Positions 10,870-25,350 are shown, counted from the first letter of the stretch. The stretch: 64,000 nt of DNA from Metaphire vulgaris (GCA_018105865.1 CM030872.1:5674516-5738515); one strand, 5' to 3'. A program made the numbers and translations. The notes: generated by a model not told the origin, from the letters alone.

Positions 10870-11553
10870 ATCATCTGTTATGGACTGAATATTCTAACAC
10901 ATCAGCAGAAAGAACCCAATATTAAAACTCAATTTTACTCCAAGTAGATCAATAGACACTAGACGCCCAAAGTTAATGCTAATTGACAGTGGATGACAAG
11001 AGAAGATTTTCGCGGTGACGGCAGCTATGCGTTGTAGACCGTATATAGCTTCTCTCCAGATGCACACCATTTCTAAATGATGACTGTTTACTAAAAATTG
11101 TCTTTGACCTCTGTTCAGAGGCTTATAGACAAACCAGTTTTGTACTAACTGAACGTGCTAACTGAGCTTGAGTAGGTTATTTTTTTACACTCTGTACTCT
11201 TAGCTCCCTTATAATACCGATTTAGACTTTAGAGCTTTGAAAACCAAGGTCCCGCTAGTGAGGACGGTCTCCGATGAAGGTCTACATTTTTCGTTTCCAC
11301 ACATACATACATGCATACACTATTACACAGGTTATTTATATTGCACTTTTCAATATATGTTTACAAGCGCATCACACGATCATCTGTCCGTAAACAGATG
11401 GAATCACCTTTCTAACAGTGCTTATCACAGTTATAAAGGTGACTTTAATTGTTTACGGAAAGCGACAGGCGACTCTGGGTTCTGTAGCGTCGGCAGAAGG
11501 ACCTTCCAAACAGTGGGGTCCAGCGTTGCAAGAAAGCCCGCTGCCACATGAAT
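10870..11553. other. No recognised feature
   Basis: AT-rich unique-looking DNA. No domain, RNA gene or repeat boundary was seen. Confidence 0.3.
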
Positions 11554-11561
11554 GTCTGAAG

Positions 11562-12361
11562 CAGAGGCGTAGCTACCATATAGCAAGAATGAGCAAGGCA
11601 TTAGGGCCCAGAAGAACTGGGGCCCTTTTTGACCACCAATGTAAAAAAAAAAAAAGTAAATAATAGAAAAAGTAAATAATGATTTGAGGGAAAACATGGC
11701 AATTAAAACATTTGCGTAATTACTTCTTAAAAGTACAGTTGTTTAGAATCAATTTTCGGAAATCTATACTGCTTTCATGTTGTTTTTTACGCTTCCGATT
11801 ACAGTAGCTACTGTTGAGAAGACATTTAGCAAATTGAAAATTATCAAAGACTACAAGAGAAATTCTATTGGCCAAACTAGGTTACGGATCTCGCTATTCT
11901 AAGTATAGAACATGCAGAGACAGATAAAATGGATTTAAAAGAACTTATTAAAAGAACTTATTACTGATTTTGCAAACATGAAAGAGAGGAAAACAATTCT
12001 AAATAAATCGTTGTGCTGTGTGCATAGGGCATTGTGCAACAGTGCAAATTGCATTGTTAAATAAGAAGATAATTGTTATTGTTCTATTATTTCGTTATTG
12101 AATTAAATAACATGTCACAAAACTCACAATTACTATGATTATTGTTATTAACTATTATTACCGTACTGTTCATATTATTTAAATTTGAAACTGTATGAAA
12201 CATTGTTTTAAAGTTTAAAATCCTCCATGATTATGGGTCAAGTTCTTCGCTGCCCTTTAAGCTTTAGTGCACTGTTCGTCATGTTGTGACTTTTAAGTTG
12301 AAGGGGCCCATTAATAATTTTTGCATTAGGGTCTACAAATCCTAGCTACGACACTTCAGAC
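11562..12361 (+). mobile_element. hAT element remnant with transposase C-terminus
   Basis: The left end CAGAGGCGTAGCTACCATAT and a worn right end containing TCCTAGCTACGACACTT frame about 800 bp. Flanks are GTCTGAAG (11554-11561) and CTCTGAAG (12362-12369), 7 of 8 alike. The interior holds a transposase tail on the plus strand at 11792-12000. A poly-A/T-rich centre suggests long decay. Confidence 0.7.
11792..12000 (+). pseudogene. hAT (TTF/ZMYM-type) transposase C-terminus, frameshifted
   Basis: The reading begins LPITVATVEKTFSKLKIIK, a close match to the dimerisation segment of TTF-type/ZMYM-associated hAT transposases (VATAERSFSKLKxIK), and goes on NSIGQTRLR. After a one-base shift it continues LAILSIEHAETDKMDLKELI, then TDFANMKERK. 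A short direct duplication of AAAGAACTTATT lies inside. The catalytic part is absent. It is a clear pseudogene. Confidence 0.75.
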
Positions 12362-12369
12362 TCTGAAGA

Positions 12370-13172
12370 CGAGGTTTATGAAACTGGCTGTTGGCGGCAA
12401 ATCGTAAACCAGGTCTGTCGCTGACAGATGATGTTGGCTGAAGCAGATCAGTCAAGTAGATCGGGTGGAAAACATCAGCATATTAATTGTAAGCCTATCC
12501 GTGACTGGATCGATAGCTAATGAAGCGCAGAGATGACGTGTTCTCTTGGTTTCAGATCAAGAACTAGACGTGCATCAGCGTCTTGAACGCGCTGCAGAAT
12601 GACCAGTGAGGACGTTGGAAGGCTGGCGAGTACGGAGTTGCATTAGCCTTATCTGGACAAGACAAACGTGAAAACCAGTAGCTAGGCGACTTTTTTGCCA
12701 ACGATTCGACAGATCTGGCGGATGCGTCGTATGTTATAGAAACAGCTCTTGACTAACTGTCCGACATGTTGCTTCATGGTCAGTATCCGACCCTCGATCA
12801 CGTTGTTTTTAATGCTTGTCAATGACCTCACATAATTCAAACTAGTTCCGCAGACATACAAAATTTTTATATAATACACTATAATATACTTTTCAAGCGT
12901 TGTTTGGTTCAGAAATATGTGCCATTTCTGAGAGATTTTATGCGCTGCACACAGATCACCTTCTTCGAGAAAGAATGTGATAGGATAGGGCCTATGGCTG
13001 ACGGCTCTGAATTTATGAAATTCGAACGTCATCCGTCAAGTGATTCCATTGCCTTGTGGTCTGGAAACCAATAGCTCTGGCTTATTCTTCGGCAGATCAC
13101 TAACATCTCTTATCGCAAGCATTCAAAATCAAGAGATGATTGATGTACAAAATTAAATATTTAAAAAGTATA
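12370..13172. other. No recognised feature
   Basis: No recognisable coding domain or repeat ends. The minus-strand open frame at 12682-13032 has no familiar motif and ordinary composition; I treat it as chance. Confidence 0.3.
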
Positions 13173-13402
13173 TATGTTACAGTCAAAGTGTGAAATCAGT
13201 CATTACACTTTTATTTCATTATCATTTCATTATCATTATCATTATCATTTCACTATCAGTCATTACACGAAATGACTAAGAGTTGCAGTCATTTCGTGAA
13301 ATGTCCCATAGGGTCAGCCGTTTCACGCAATGACTAAAAACTAGTCATTTCATGCAATGACTACTTTTCCTTTTCCGATTATTTGTTTCACACTTTGACT
13401 GA
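13173..13402. mobile_element. Tc1/mariner-like MITE, variant
   Basis: Ends TTACAGTCAAAGTGTGAAAT and TTTCACACTTTGACTG are those of the copies at 7975 and 9852, but the interior is different: repeated ATTTCGTGAAATG and AATGACTA modules plus (TATCATT)n. The ends are shared while the core was replaced, or this is a sister subfamily. Confidence 0.65.
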
Positions 13403-14268
13403 TCCGCTTTATTGCATAAAGCCGTTTTACACTGACCGCTATTCACGCTAATATAAATCCTATAAGACTGCGATTTCCGCATCTGTCTTTGTTAATCATT
13501 GACAGTTTCATTATATTCATTGTTTGGCAAGAGATATAGAGAGAAATGGAAGAAAATGACTGTCAACCTTCTGATAGAGGACGACACATAACGAAGAAGA
13601 ACGCATTAAATGTTTATTTTAGTTTGACTGGAATTGCAATGTTTAATTGTCAAACTCAGTTATCTATAATCCTGTCATCATTTTTTAATTGTTGACTGTG
13701 AACTTCTAATTTGAAATAACAAGATTATTGAAACCATGATAATCCTATGATGGTGTCTATCTGTCATGTGGTTCATGTCACTGGAGACTCTGAGGCTGAG
13801 TTATGATTTATTTTCATAATTTTAAATTTTTGCATTGAACTTTGTCTCTGAGCTAAAAAAAAATTAATTTCTCTTAAGCCAAGTAAATTCCCCCACCCCA
13901 AGGCCCCTGGATAAAACGCTGCTTCGTAATATGGTGCTGGGACATTAGCGCGCATTGAGCGAGTTCATTTTGACGTCCTTTGCGAAAGCGCTTTCAATGC
14001 TTGAATGATAAGCCGCTTTCGATTGGTGATTGGGACATTAGCATACATTGATCGCGTGCAAGCACACGGAGGGGAGAAAATCAACGCCGCCGCGCACGAC
14101 TGATTGTGGTTGCACATTCACCCGAGTTTCGGTCGCGTTCATTTTGACTTTTCAACCAATCAGGTGTCAGTTGAAACGTCAGCCCATAGACTTTAATATA
14201 TTAATAATAAATCTATGGTCAGCCCACCAAATAATTTGAAATAAAGAGAAGACAAGAGAAAATTAATC

Positions 14269-14419
14269 ATGGCTACAAAAAGTGAATTTGATATAAATAA
14301 ATTGAATGAGGTGGCGGCGCATCCCATTTTATGGGAATGTGATAGCACATGCGATAAAGAAAGTGATAAAAAGCCATCGATGTGGCTCGAGATTGCTGGA
14401 AAACTCCAGTCCACACCAG
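14269..14419 (+). CDS. MADF-domain exon from a Harbinger-like element
   Basis: Starts at a true ATG (ATCATGG). The 50-residue reading has FDINKLNEVAAHPILWE, the signature of the first helix of the MADF (Myb/SANT-like, Adf-1) domain: acidic start, regularly spaced hydrophobics, HPxLW. It continues DKKPSMWLEIAGKL, the second conserved tryptophan helix. The frame runs to CCAG|GTAATA, a good splice donor, so this looks like a first exon. Such proteins bind DNA in the nucleus and, in Harbinger elements, help the transposase enter the nucleus and find the ends. No following exon was found within the element. Confidence 0.5.
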
Positions 14420-14514
14420 GTAATATAGGCTATTACACAATGAATCTACACGCAATGCAACGAAATGGAATGCAATAAATTTGAAAGCTAAACGCTTCTT
14501 TATTTACCGGTATA

Positions 14515-14615
<101 letters not shown>

Positions 14616-15216
14616 AGACAACTTATGTATCGCCGTGGTCATGACCAAGGCCAAAGTCTAGCCTTTCTGGGTTTCTAAGACTTCTTTTCTTTCGACAAAG
14701 CAGGTACTGATGCGATGATACATGTTGTTAAAATCATCATTCCGCAAATAGCAACTAATTCTTCGTCTGCCAATTTTTTCAGCGCTACATCAACTGTTGT
14801 AGGCGTGGCTTAATTTTTGCCTGTATGGAAAATCGCCCCTACACGTTCAACACGATCGCAAAGGACGTCAAAATGAACTCGCTCAATGCGCGGGTAGTGT
14901 CCCACCACCTTTAAGATGCGTCGCACGTTTAATGCAGAATATTATGTGTGGAGCCGAGCTCTTTTCCTGATCGCCTAATCTGCATTCAGTATTTCCTAAC
15001 CATGGTAGTAATTTTAACTTTTGGTTTGCAAGTCACTTCGCCGCATATATAGCAGAAATCTTTGACTTTGCTAGCACAATACCGAGACACCTCATGTATG
15101 AAAACGCTGAGAAATAACGGTGTGTGACTTCTAAAGTTAGCTTTGCGATGATGGCATGGTGACGAAAATCATTGCATATTAGAAGAAATTCATATGGAAT
15201 TTAATGCTGTCAACGT

Positions 15217-15825
<609 letters not shown>

Positions 15826-15829
<4 letters not shown>

Positions 15830-16593
15830 TGATATAGACGAAAAGCATCTCTATACTTGTGATGCACGGGTGTCAGAGGACGATCCACATGGACTATCCT
15901 CTCTTCTGGGCCGAGGTCGTATTTCTCGCTATGCCACGCTGAACTACCTGGTAAGAGGGCCTTAGTTAGACCAATAGTTAAGACCTCGCCCATCAAGCAG
16001 ATTCGACGAAAAAGATCAAGCAGTATGACCTTAATCTGTGGCGACCCCGCCGGCTCGCGGTCTCGTAGCGCGGCCGGCGGTCGGGCGGCCCCCAACGCCC
16101 GCTCGGTCTCCCGATCGCCATCAGCCTCCGACTCTGCCTGATCGGCGGCGTCACGTTCCCTTTCCGGCTCTCCGACATCAGAGGAGTTGTCCGCGGCTGC
16201 CGGGCAGGCAGCACACTGAGGATGGCCGCTCCTCAACGTAAGGTTCTCGTTTTCCTCCTCTGACTCTCTATCCGTTCCGGCTCCGGCCTCGTCCGAGAGA
16301 CCCTTTAACTCATGCTTCCTATCGCTGGCCACCGCTTGGTCTCGGCGCCTTAAGCGATTTCGATAGGTATTTCTAGTCTCTGACTTCGACTTGGCCCCAC
16401 GTCTCTTCATTCTCGGCAATCTATCCGTTTTCCGCTCTCTTATAGACAGGCGGCGTTGTCTCTTGGCTTCCTCACACGCTTTCACCAAACCCAAGGTTAT
16501 CCGTGCCTGAATGGACGGCGGTCCACTCTTTTCCTTGGTCGTTGATTCACCCAAACTGTCTCCCCGCGCCTTTACGACAGGCGGGCGTCTGTC
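15826..16593 (-). CDS. Unassigned Arg/Glu-rich open frame
   Basis: An open minus-strand frame of roughly 240-255 codons without an obvious ATG: the first Met-like position near 16554 is a TTG, and the frame stays open a little further upstream. It is rich in Arg and Glu (RRLSIRERKTDRLPR, then DRESEEENENL), with a weakly hydrophobic stretch near the end (KVILLDLFRRICLM). A CxxC pair (QCAACP) stands alone. I recognise no domain. Its high GC differs from the surroundings and continues upstream to 17.93 kb. It could be the gag-like part of a retroelement or a host exon. Confidence 0.3.
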
Positions 16594-17930
16594 TCCTCCC
16601 TTGGCTCAGAATTGACCTCCTGGGCACTAACGTGACCTCAGGTAGGCGAGGTTCATCACAGCCAAGGCTCACCTTCACGGACAGTGCGCTGAGACTCCGG
16701 CGTCACAGCGACTTTCAAAGACCCGAACACAACTTGCCTTTATTGGTTTATTTTTATTTATTTATTAATAAACCAAGCAACAATGACAACAATGGCTACA
16801 GTGGCAACACTGGTAACACGGACAAAGACGCGGTAGCTAGACGCAGTCCGGCAGCCACAATAACTAGCGCACAGGAACTGCAATCAATAGCCTTTGATAC
16901 GTCAATATGAAACGATAAGCTTTAGCACTTTAAACGGGCTCCAAATACTCGCTTTCAATCGCTGTGCTTTCTTTACTCTATCGCTTCACAGTATAAGCGG
17001 CCACAATGCGAAAAGAGGATCTCATATCCATGACTGAAATTTTTAGAGTTTTGAAACTTTTTGACGGACACTTAGGCGGATTTTTCGTCTGTAGTCTGTA
17101 TTTCCGCGTAGTTGCCGTCAATAGGAAAAAGTAGGGACCTGTCTAATAGCGTTTACGTTAGCGGTGGTCAGGGGCTTAGTCTACGGCTAAGCGGCGCGGC
17201 AATAGCTCCTGCCAGATGGGCGCGCGTCTCAAGCGGACTCTAGTTCAACAGCCGCCTGCGTCCGCCTAGTGACGCGGGCTACATAAATTCCCATATTTCG
17301 GAGATTTTCGATTTTTAGAACCAGCCCTTGAGGGCGCTCGCTCCCAAATGTCCCCCTCTACGCGTTTTATCCGTCAGGAAGCTTAACTTCGGACCCACCC
17401 CCCGGGCGTCGGCGGCGGCGGCGAAGGGCGCTTCGCCGCCGGCGACGCGCATCGCCGTCAGGACCTTGTTCCCCGGGCGCCGCTCTTTAGGCGGAATTTC
17501 AAGCTGTAGGGCCACGTCCGCTTAGATGCCGTCAGAGCAGGACCTAGGAGGCAGTGTCGTCGTTATCGGTGGTAAGCGACCCCGTCTACGGGCCCAGCCC
17601 TTCGCTAACCACCCCTGGTAGCCCGGGCGCCGATGTTCAGGCGTACGCATCGACTACACAGCCGGCCGACCGCTGCGTTCTCTCCTTTCTTTCCATCGCT
17701 CCAACCGCCTGTTCCCTTCGTCAGCAGCCAGCCAGCCGCCGTCTCCGCACAGCCTCTGTCAAACAGGCGACGGTCTTTCAGCGGCCAAACTCTCTACTTG
17801 CTAAAGACCGAAGGCTCGGGAACCATAAACCGTTGCCGGTTTATACAACTTATCTCTCGGTCTTTGGGCGGCCGTGGCGATTCTAATAATTTTACCGAAG
17901 CCTTAGCGTCTTAGCCTAGCGCGTGCTCCG
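16594..17930. other. GC-rich block of unknown nature
   Basis: Clearly GC-richer than its neighbours, especially 17300-17900, with CG dinucleotides common. Frames on both strands are open for 60-110 codons but none has a familiar domain. I saw no LTR pair, no terminal inverted repeat and no rRNA signature. Together with 15826-16593 it may be a single foreign or retroelement-derived segment, or a CpG-rich promoter region. Confidence 0.3.
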
Positions 17931-17994
17931 TCCGTTTTACATGAATTAAAACTTTATTAATTAATTAACTAACAAGTTTATACAGTTAAGCAAT

Positions 17995-17999
<5 letters not shown>

Positions 18000-18085
<86 letters not shown>
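18000..18085. repeat. (TAA)n microsatellite
   Basis: About 28 units. A (GT)n run follows at 18235-18260. Confidence 0.95.
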
Positions 18086-18088
<3 letters not shown>

Positions 18089-18339
18089 ATCTGTGGCCGT
18101 CACAAATCCATGCAAATGATAATGATATCGTATAAAAGCAAAATTTCTCTTTGCTGTATGTATCTAATCATATCGATTTTGCAGCTGACGGTAGAGTTAA
18201 TTGCTCTATAATTATTGTGTGTGAGTCTGCTGAGTGTGTGTGTGTGTGTGTGTGTGCGCGTGTCTTTGCAAGTGTGTGCATAAGCTTGTATGTCTGTGTA
18301 GCCTATGTACATTTGTGTGCGTGCCTAAGTCTGTGATCC

Positions 18340-19616
<1,277 letters not shown>

Positions 19617-20186
19617 GAGACTTTCAAAGACAAGGCATCCAGAAATCTTCTCTTATATTGGACGTTATCTATCTTGGTTTTGTCATTTATCAGAAGTACT
19701 CTGTTTTGCCATGTCTAAATTGTTGTAAAATGAAGTTCTGAACTGAGCGTTTGAGTCAGCAGAGCTCTGGGTCAAATTAAAACTTACACTTTAAAGTCAG
19801 TTTAGGCTACACCCGAATAGATAGATTTTTCTCTTCGGTGCAGTGGCGATGCGTGCACACGCCTTGACAGCATCAGCATACTTACTTGCCCCAACATATT
19901 TTACATTTTTAAAAAATTTTTCGAACTGAGTTCTCCAGGACGATGTTTGAATGACAAGATCCATCAGTGAATGTATGGGATGTATCTTGTCTTTCGAGAA
20001 ATGAGTATGACGTTTTGATCAGCTAAAATTGGAAATCCTTAATTTGGGAACTGATTGCGAAATTCGATACATTCTCAGTCATGGTCTCTGCTTCTCCTAG
20101 ATTTGGCGGACGTCGCGCTTTTGCTCTGACGTTCATTTTTATGCTTAAATTCTATCAATTTTTCTATCATTCACTCGAAAGGTTAT

Positions 20187-20800
20187 TTGGGATTCCAATA
20201 TATTGGAAGCCTGTTTGATACAAACGCCAAGTGTCATAAAGAAATAAGGAGAATTGTCATGGAGAAAGAAGCCTTTACGAGCAGAAGAGAACTACTGAGA
20301 AGGAATTTTAACCGAAATCTGAAAAAACGATTGGTCAAAACACTGATCTGGCCAGTGACACTCTATGGACTTGGACGCTCAGAAAGGAATACATAAAGAG
20401 GCTAGAGGCAGTCGAAATGTGGATCTAGCGAAGAATGGCAAAAATTAGCTGGACCGTGGACGGAACAAATTACAAACGAAGAATTCTGAAAGAGGATAGA
20501 AGAGAAGAAAAGCCTAATTAACACTATTCGTACAAGACAAAAGAAGTGGATAGGCCATGTTCTGAGAGAAGAATCAAACCTACTAAGAGACTTACTACTA
20601 GAAGGAAAGATGAATGGGAAAGCACAGAAATGGCGACTAAGGACATCGATGCTGGAGTTCGACACTACGGGAAAAACAAGTATTTCAGCCCTCAAGATAA
20701 AAGCTCAAGATAGAGAGGAGTGGCGACGCTAGAGTATGGGAGCTGTCTTTGGACAGAGCATCTGAAGAAAACGAATCAACTTTTGGAACGTTTAAAAAAT
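20187..20800 (+). mobile_element. LINE (RTE-like) C-terminal relic
   Basis: Readable blocks in order: FQYIGSLFDTNAKCHKEI (post-RT YLGS box), RRNFNRNLKKRLVKTLIWPV (the tail helix preceding LYG), then after stops IRTRQKKWIGHVLREESNLL and DLLLEGKMNGK, and finally KAQDREEWRR. This order (YLG, LIWPV/LYG, K-GH-R, DR--W) is the C-terminus shared with the copies at 30.84-32.86 and 59.0-60.2 kb. Several stops and shifts show decay. Confidence 0.75.
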
Positions 20801-20819
20801 AATCTAAGTGAGAAATCTG

Positions 20820-22440
20820 TTTAATTGCAATACTAAGTAATTGAGAGTTTCGAAGTTTTTAATGCTTCTATGGTTTTTAATGCTTCTATGGCTGATGGAC
20901 ATCTACCCATCTGTAGGCCTATCTAAATTCATGGCAGCACGACATTTAAAAGAATCTTCAACAGAATATGCGATTTGGAATTATTTGGGGAAGGCAGACT
21001 CCGCCAGTTGAGATCTGGTCACAGAAGATGACAATTGTGACTCTTGGCATACTCACATAGAAAGTGGTTAAAGTCAAAAATCGACCTTGAAGTGAAGTTG
21101 AATGGAAATTCCTGCGTAGCTTACCTGAGGATCCCCATAGAAATTAATCGATCAGCTGGAAAATTCGATGAAGGCAATCGAACACATTAATGTCTATTAA
21201 GCTTAAATGCTACAGTGTCTGACGGAACTCGCTTGAAGTGATTCTAACCTTTAAACAGAGCGACTCATTCCAACCGAAAGAAAGGCTCTCATTAGTCAGC
21301 GGCGCGTTCTTAATGGTCATACCGCCTCGCGAACACCCCATTCTATCCGCTGTTCAGCGTCCTCAATGGGAGCGTCTGTCTGAGAGGAGAAAATAATTGA
21401 ATCAAACGGTCGATTGGGTCTCTGACAGCAACGAGCGGACCTAAACGGTCAACGACGCTCAGTCTTTTCGTCGACTTCACAGTCGAAGTTCTTCACTCGT
21501 TCTCATCGCATTAGCCGTCAAAGTCCCCTGCCCTGGTGGCCCATCAAAGCTCCCAAATAGCCCGATGATTGATGTGTGGGCAGGGAACAATGAACGCTCA
21601 GGGGGGTGTTAAAATAAACCAGTTATTGCAAGCGTCGCTATATATTTTCATTGTCATCATTCTCATCATCATTACCGCCATCATCGTCGGATTCGCGCTG
21701 TCACTGTGTGTCTATCTCTGTTCGTCACCACCTGTCGTGGTTTGATGGGTATACACTATACAGGGTTGATACGATGGCGCTCAGGGCCACCGTCAATGTT
21801 GCCAACGGACACTCATCTTTCAGAAACGGTGTCTGTTATTAGTTTTAGGCAAACGTAGTACTTTCAGACTAAATTTTTTAATGGAATTTTTTAAAATAAA
21901 TGTATCCATGATAAATACAATAAGTTAATCTTATTTTCAGGCATTGAAAGAGCTCAGAATAATTGACGACTCCGACACAAAGAAAGACCACACCAGAGCA
22001 ACGATATAAGCGAATGTCGTGAAGGCAAAGCAGCCACAGGACTCTAAGCAAACAAGAACGAGAGCAAATGTTAGGAAGGTATCAAGACTTCGAAATAACA
22101 AATATAGGACTAAAGTCAAACTCAATACAGCTGTATTTCATTTTGTCACTAGGCCTACATGAATGGACGACAATGACTTGCGTGAAATTGTCTGACTTTT
22201 TCAAGCAGGGACGTTGTTCAACTTAAAATATCCTCACATGTGCATAAGCCAATATAATGATGATCACTTGTGGCGCTGAAAACCGGTTGAAAATAGGGAA
22301 CAAGAACAAAATAGGCTTCGATTCCGTTGCTTCTGATTAACTTTGATCTGATAAATTTTCTAGAACTCCATTTTAAGTCAGAATCGTCAGCAATTTATCT
22401 GTTTCGATGGTAAGTGTCATAGCAAATCATGCCTGAACAT
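20820..22440. other. Unique-looking flank 3' of engrailed
   Basis: No transposon ends or coding domain recognised. The part at 21270-21600 is less AT-rich and looks like ordinary unique DNA; it could hold regulatory sequence, but I have no direct evidence. Confidence 0.3.
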
Positions 22441-22454
22441 TTACGAAACCTGAA

Positions 22455-22598
<144 letters not shown>

Positions 22599-22744
22599 CC
22601 AGTTACTACATAGAAAGTCAAGTCCACATATACATGTGTGTGCGCGCGTGTTGGTTGGTTGAAAGAAACTGGAATCTTTTCTTTTCATATCCGCAACTTG
22701 CGTCAGATCCTGCGTGTAGGGTGTGAACTGGTAAAATTTATTAA

Positions 22745-23060
22745 GAATGAGAAAATTTACAAACGTAGGGGTCAAGCCAAAAGAGGCCCAGCTGTATGCT
22801 TACGTCGTCTCAGACTTCTCGGTCAAGTAACAAGGCTGCCCGACGACTCCCCAGCAAATGCTGCTCTCCACCTTGGATGTCCAATTGATGTTGGCTACTT
22901 ATACGGACCCGCCTACCCTTGGAAGCGCATGCGATGGAAACCACCATTTGTCTGGCCGAATCAAATATCTCGTGGCTACGGATTTAACACTCACAGAGTC
23001 ACACAAGACCGAGAATTAAGAAGGATGATCACAACGTCTTTGCGGAACTGATAATGATGA
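22745..23060 (+). mobile_element. LINE C-terminal end with TGATGA tail
   Basis: The plus-strand reading has RRLRLLGQVTRLPDDSPANA, then NAALHLGCPIDVGY, then WKRMRWKPPFVWPNQI, then HRVTQDRELRRMI, closing in TTSLRN and a stop next to TGATAATGATGATGA. It is the C-terminus of a LINE (GHVxRLPD, RGRPPxTW, TQDRxxWR pattern) with its characteristic tail. It is a different subfamily from the copy at 30.84 kb. Only the last ~100 codons remain. Confidence 0.75.
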
Positions 23061-23239
23061 TGACGCATAATGATATAAGCACGTGCATGTCGGTGGGGTT
23101 TATGTTCTGATTTATAATTTTATATAAAGTCACTGTTTTAAATTAAAATCTTCAATTTATATGGCGATTAACAGCTACGCAGACCATATTAATGTTTACA
23201 CCGAGTCCGTGACCATCTTTACATCTGCATAATATACAT

Positions 23240-23355
23240 TATGAATATATATATGCACTCTTTTTTATTTATGATGAGTAATATATATATATATATATAT
23301 ATATACATTATACACACATGTATAGCCTATATATACATTATACACACATGTATAG

Positions 23356-23397
<42 letters not shown>
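23240..23397. repeat. (TA)n runs with a tandem 31-bp unit
   Basis: TA runs at 23281-23304 and 23359-23394 surround two tandem copies of a unit starting TACATTATACACACATG and ending GTATAGCC. Confidence 0.9.
23264..23269 (-). promoter_or_regulatory. Candidate polyadenylation signal of engrailed
   Basis: AATAAA on the minus strand about 310 bases 3' of the engrailed stop. It is the first canonical hexamer I found downstream. No transcript evidence is available. Confidence 0.25.
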
Positions 23398-23399
<2 letters not shown>

Positions 23400-23578
23400 A
23401 CATATAAATTCGAGAGGCTATTGTGCTATTTGGTGAATTTGAATAAGACTTCGCCGCCCTGGGAGCCTTGTGGTAATCCTCGAAAGCTCTGGGAGTCGGG
23501 AAGAACTTGACTTTTTAAAAATTAGACTTCGCTGATAATATTTTGAGTTATGCGCTGTCTCTTTGGTAACGTTTGTTG

Positions 23579-23926
23579 TTAGGAGGCGCAGGTGCCCGCA
23601 GAACAGGTGGGAGAAACCGAGTGATTATAAAGGCCTTGAGCCATTAGTTCGATTGCCAGTCGATTGCGAACTCCGCTGGTCTTCTTCAGTTTCGCTCGTT
23701 TATTCTGAAACCAGATTTTGATTTGAGTTTCGTTGAGATTCAATCTGTTCGCCAGGGCGTGTCGACGATCTTCATTCAGATACTGATTATTGCTGAATTC
23801 TTTCTTCAGAGTCTGAATTTGGTCACTGGTGAAAGCTGTTCGAGGTCTTTTATCGTCGATGGTCTCCGCTGCTGCTGCTGCTGCTGCTGCTCTTTTGGCG
23901 ACCACGAGTCTTCCTTGACCTTGGAC
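23579..23926 (-). CDS. en: engrailed, exon 2 (homeobox, EH5)
   Basis: Engrailed is a nuclear homeodomain transcription factor used in segment, neural and, in many spiralians, shell or boundary patterning. The exon begins after a good acceptor (TTATTTGCAG|GTCC) and ends at TAA. In the homeobox frame it gives 115 residues: [12 protein letters not shown], an eight-alanine run from a GCA tract, then [10 protein letters not shown] opening the homeodomain (residues 25-84) with [18 protein letters not shown] (W48, Q50, N51 present). After it comes the EH5 block [19 protein letters not shown], diagnostic of engrailed. The first five codons in the alternate frame spell PRSRK, the family's usual continuation after exon 1. 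That frame meets a stop before the homeobox, so the exon contains a frame conflict. Confidence 0.95.
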   Translation of the reverse strand, partial: VQGQGRLVVAKRAAAAAAAAETIDDKRPRTAFTSDQIQTLKKEFSNNQYLNEDRRHALANRLNLNETQIKIWFQNKRAKLKKTSGVRNRLAIELMAQGLYNHSVSPTCSAGTCAS

Positions 23927-24228
23927 CTGCAAATAAATCAATAAGCTTACTCGACTTGTAATAAACAGTGAGATCTGTCTACTGCCAACCATAAACTATA
24001 TCCATATCTCAAGTGAGATATGGATATCATACCGTTAAAAGTCAACATTTTCGATCCAACAGAAGTTGTCTTTGACCAGGAAGGCTCCAGATTTTAAAAA
24101 CTCATTCATTTCCAGAAAATCTAAGGTTCAATGCCATCATGTCTATACAGATCTATAGATATTTTAGCCAGCCGAGAACTTTGCTGTGAAAGTAGCACGT
24201 CGCACGTATGCAAGTAATTGCAATGTAC

Positions 24229-24526
24229 CATATAGGCGTCAACCCACGAGGGTCCTTGGGTCCGAACTCTCAAAACATTTTGGTTATAAGGGTCAATAAG
24301 GTATTTTTAATTTTGACCGTTGTACGATTATTAGAGGAGATGACCATTTTTTGCTTGCCAAGATTTTTCCCGAAGTTGGTCATGTCAAACCAAAACCAAA
24401 ACCCCCTTCCGGAAATCCTGGCTACGCCACTGATAACTAATAAGAGTATTATTATGATAAAAGGGTTAGGGTTAGGCACAACAACAGGTGGACCCTCATA
24501 ACTTATACTACAGATTGACGCCACTG
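24229..24526. mobile_element. hAT-like MITE with nested end
   Basis: The left part GGCGTCAACCCACGAGGGTCC and right part GGACCCTCATAA...TTGACGCCACTG are inverted. Flanks are CAATGTAC and CAATGTGC (7 of 8). At 24404-24433 lies the right end of another hAT family (TTCCGGAAATCCTGGCTACG then CCACTG, as at 48392-48581), so a second insertion was partly lost inside. A telomere-like GGGTTAGGGTTAGG is at 24463. Confidence 0.6.
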
Positions 24527-24675
24527 CAATGTGCAATAGTAGTGAACAAGAATTTTCTTTGTCTTAAATTTTAAAATATCCGGTTAGGGTCTTTAATAAG
24601 ATTGTCAAACTAACACATAAGCAGGACTATGTATTAGCCTGTCTAAGCTGTTAAAATAGTAAAACTACAACGCAG

Positions 24676-24830
24676 ACATGGGTCCATTTTTTAAAACTCA
24701 ACTCATCTTGATTCAGACACAACCCAACCTACGGAAGCAATAGGGTTACTTTACCCAACCCAACCCACCGCAATACATTACAGTTTCTTAGACCGTCGAA
24801 AATTAGTACATAAAACAGGTTCTACGACAC
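24676..24830. mobile_element. Partial hAT-like MITE, CCCAACC-array family
   Basis: Starts CAGACATGGGTCC and shares ACCCAACCCACCGCAATACA and TTTCTTAGACC with the complete element at 39004-39219. The second end is not recognisable. Confidence 0.5.
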
Positions 24831-24954
24831 AGTGTCAAAGTTGATGCCCACCGTGAGGTTGACATAAGCAAATACACGATGTAGTCAGTAGCAGTTACTG
24901 TTAAGAAATTAGGCACGACTTCCCCAGCGAATTGGCTCAATTTCCACGGCAACC

Positions 24955-24973
24955 ATTAATAATAATAATAACC

Positions 24974-25056
<83 letters not shown>
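24955..25056. repeat. (TAA)n microsatellite
   Basis: About 33 units with one CCA interruption. Confidence 0.95.
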
Positions 25057-25057
<1 letters not shown>

Positions 25058-25204
25058 TGATTTTAAATGGTTTAGGAGGCTAGGTAAGCCTGTGTGAAAA
25101 CCACTGAAAATTTAAATTAGCAACGATAACAAATATTGCATTAAACGATCAACGATGAAAACATGACTTATTTTCTTTGGCAACACAACCCACCATAAAC
25201 ATGG

Positions 25205-25350
25205 AAAGGGGCGGAAGATGGCAGAGTGGGTTACGCGCTGGCGCGACAGACTGACGGAGTGGGTTCAAGCACTGTTAGCGCCCCTAGTAGCTTTCAATAC
25301 AGGCAGTAATGCCTCCTAAGCCACTTTAAATCACGCTAAGCTAAGTAATG
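25205..25350 (+). mobile_element. tRNA-derived SINE
   Basis: Carries an A-box-like TGGCAGAGTGGGTTACGCG and a B-box-like GTGGGTTCAAGC about 40 bases apart, the internal RNA polymerase III promoter of a tRNA-derived SINE. Then GTTAGCGCCCCTAGTAGCTT and CACTTTAAATCACGCTAA. A second copy is at 28130-28255 with the same 3' body. It does not fold as a full tRNA gene: the anticodon arm is not preserved. Confidence 0.65.

Noticed and set aside
16594..17930. Ribosomal RNA fragment
   Set aside because: GC content suggested it, but none of the conserved rRNA core segments that I know is present.
16740..17960. LTR retrotransposon
   Set aside because: No direct terminal repeat pair, primer-binding site or polypurine tract could be matched.
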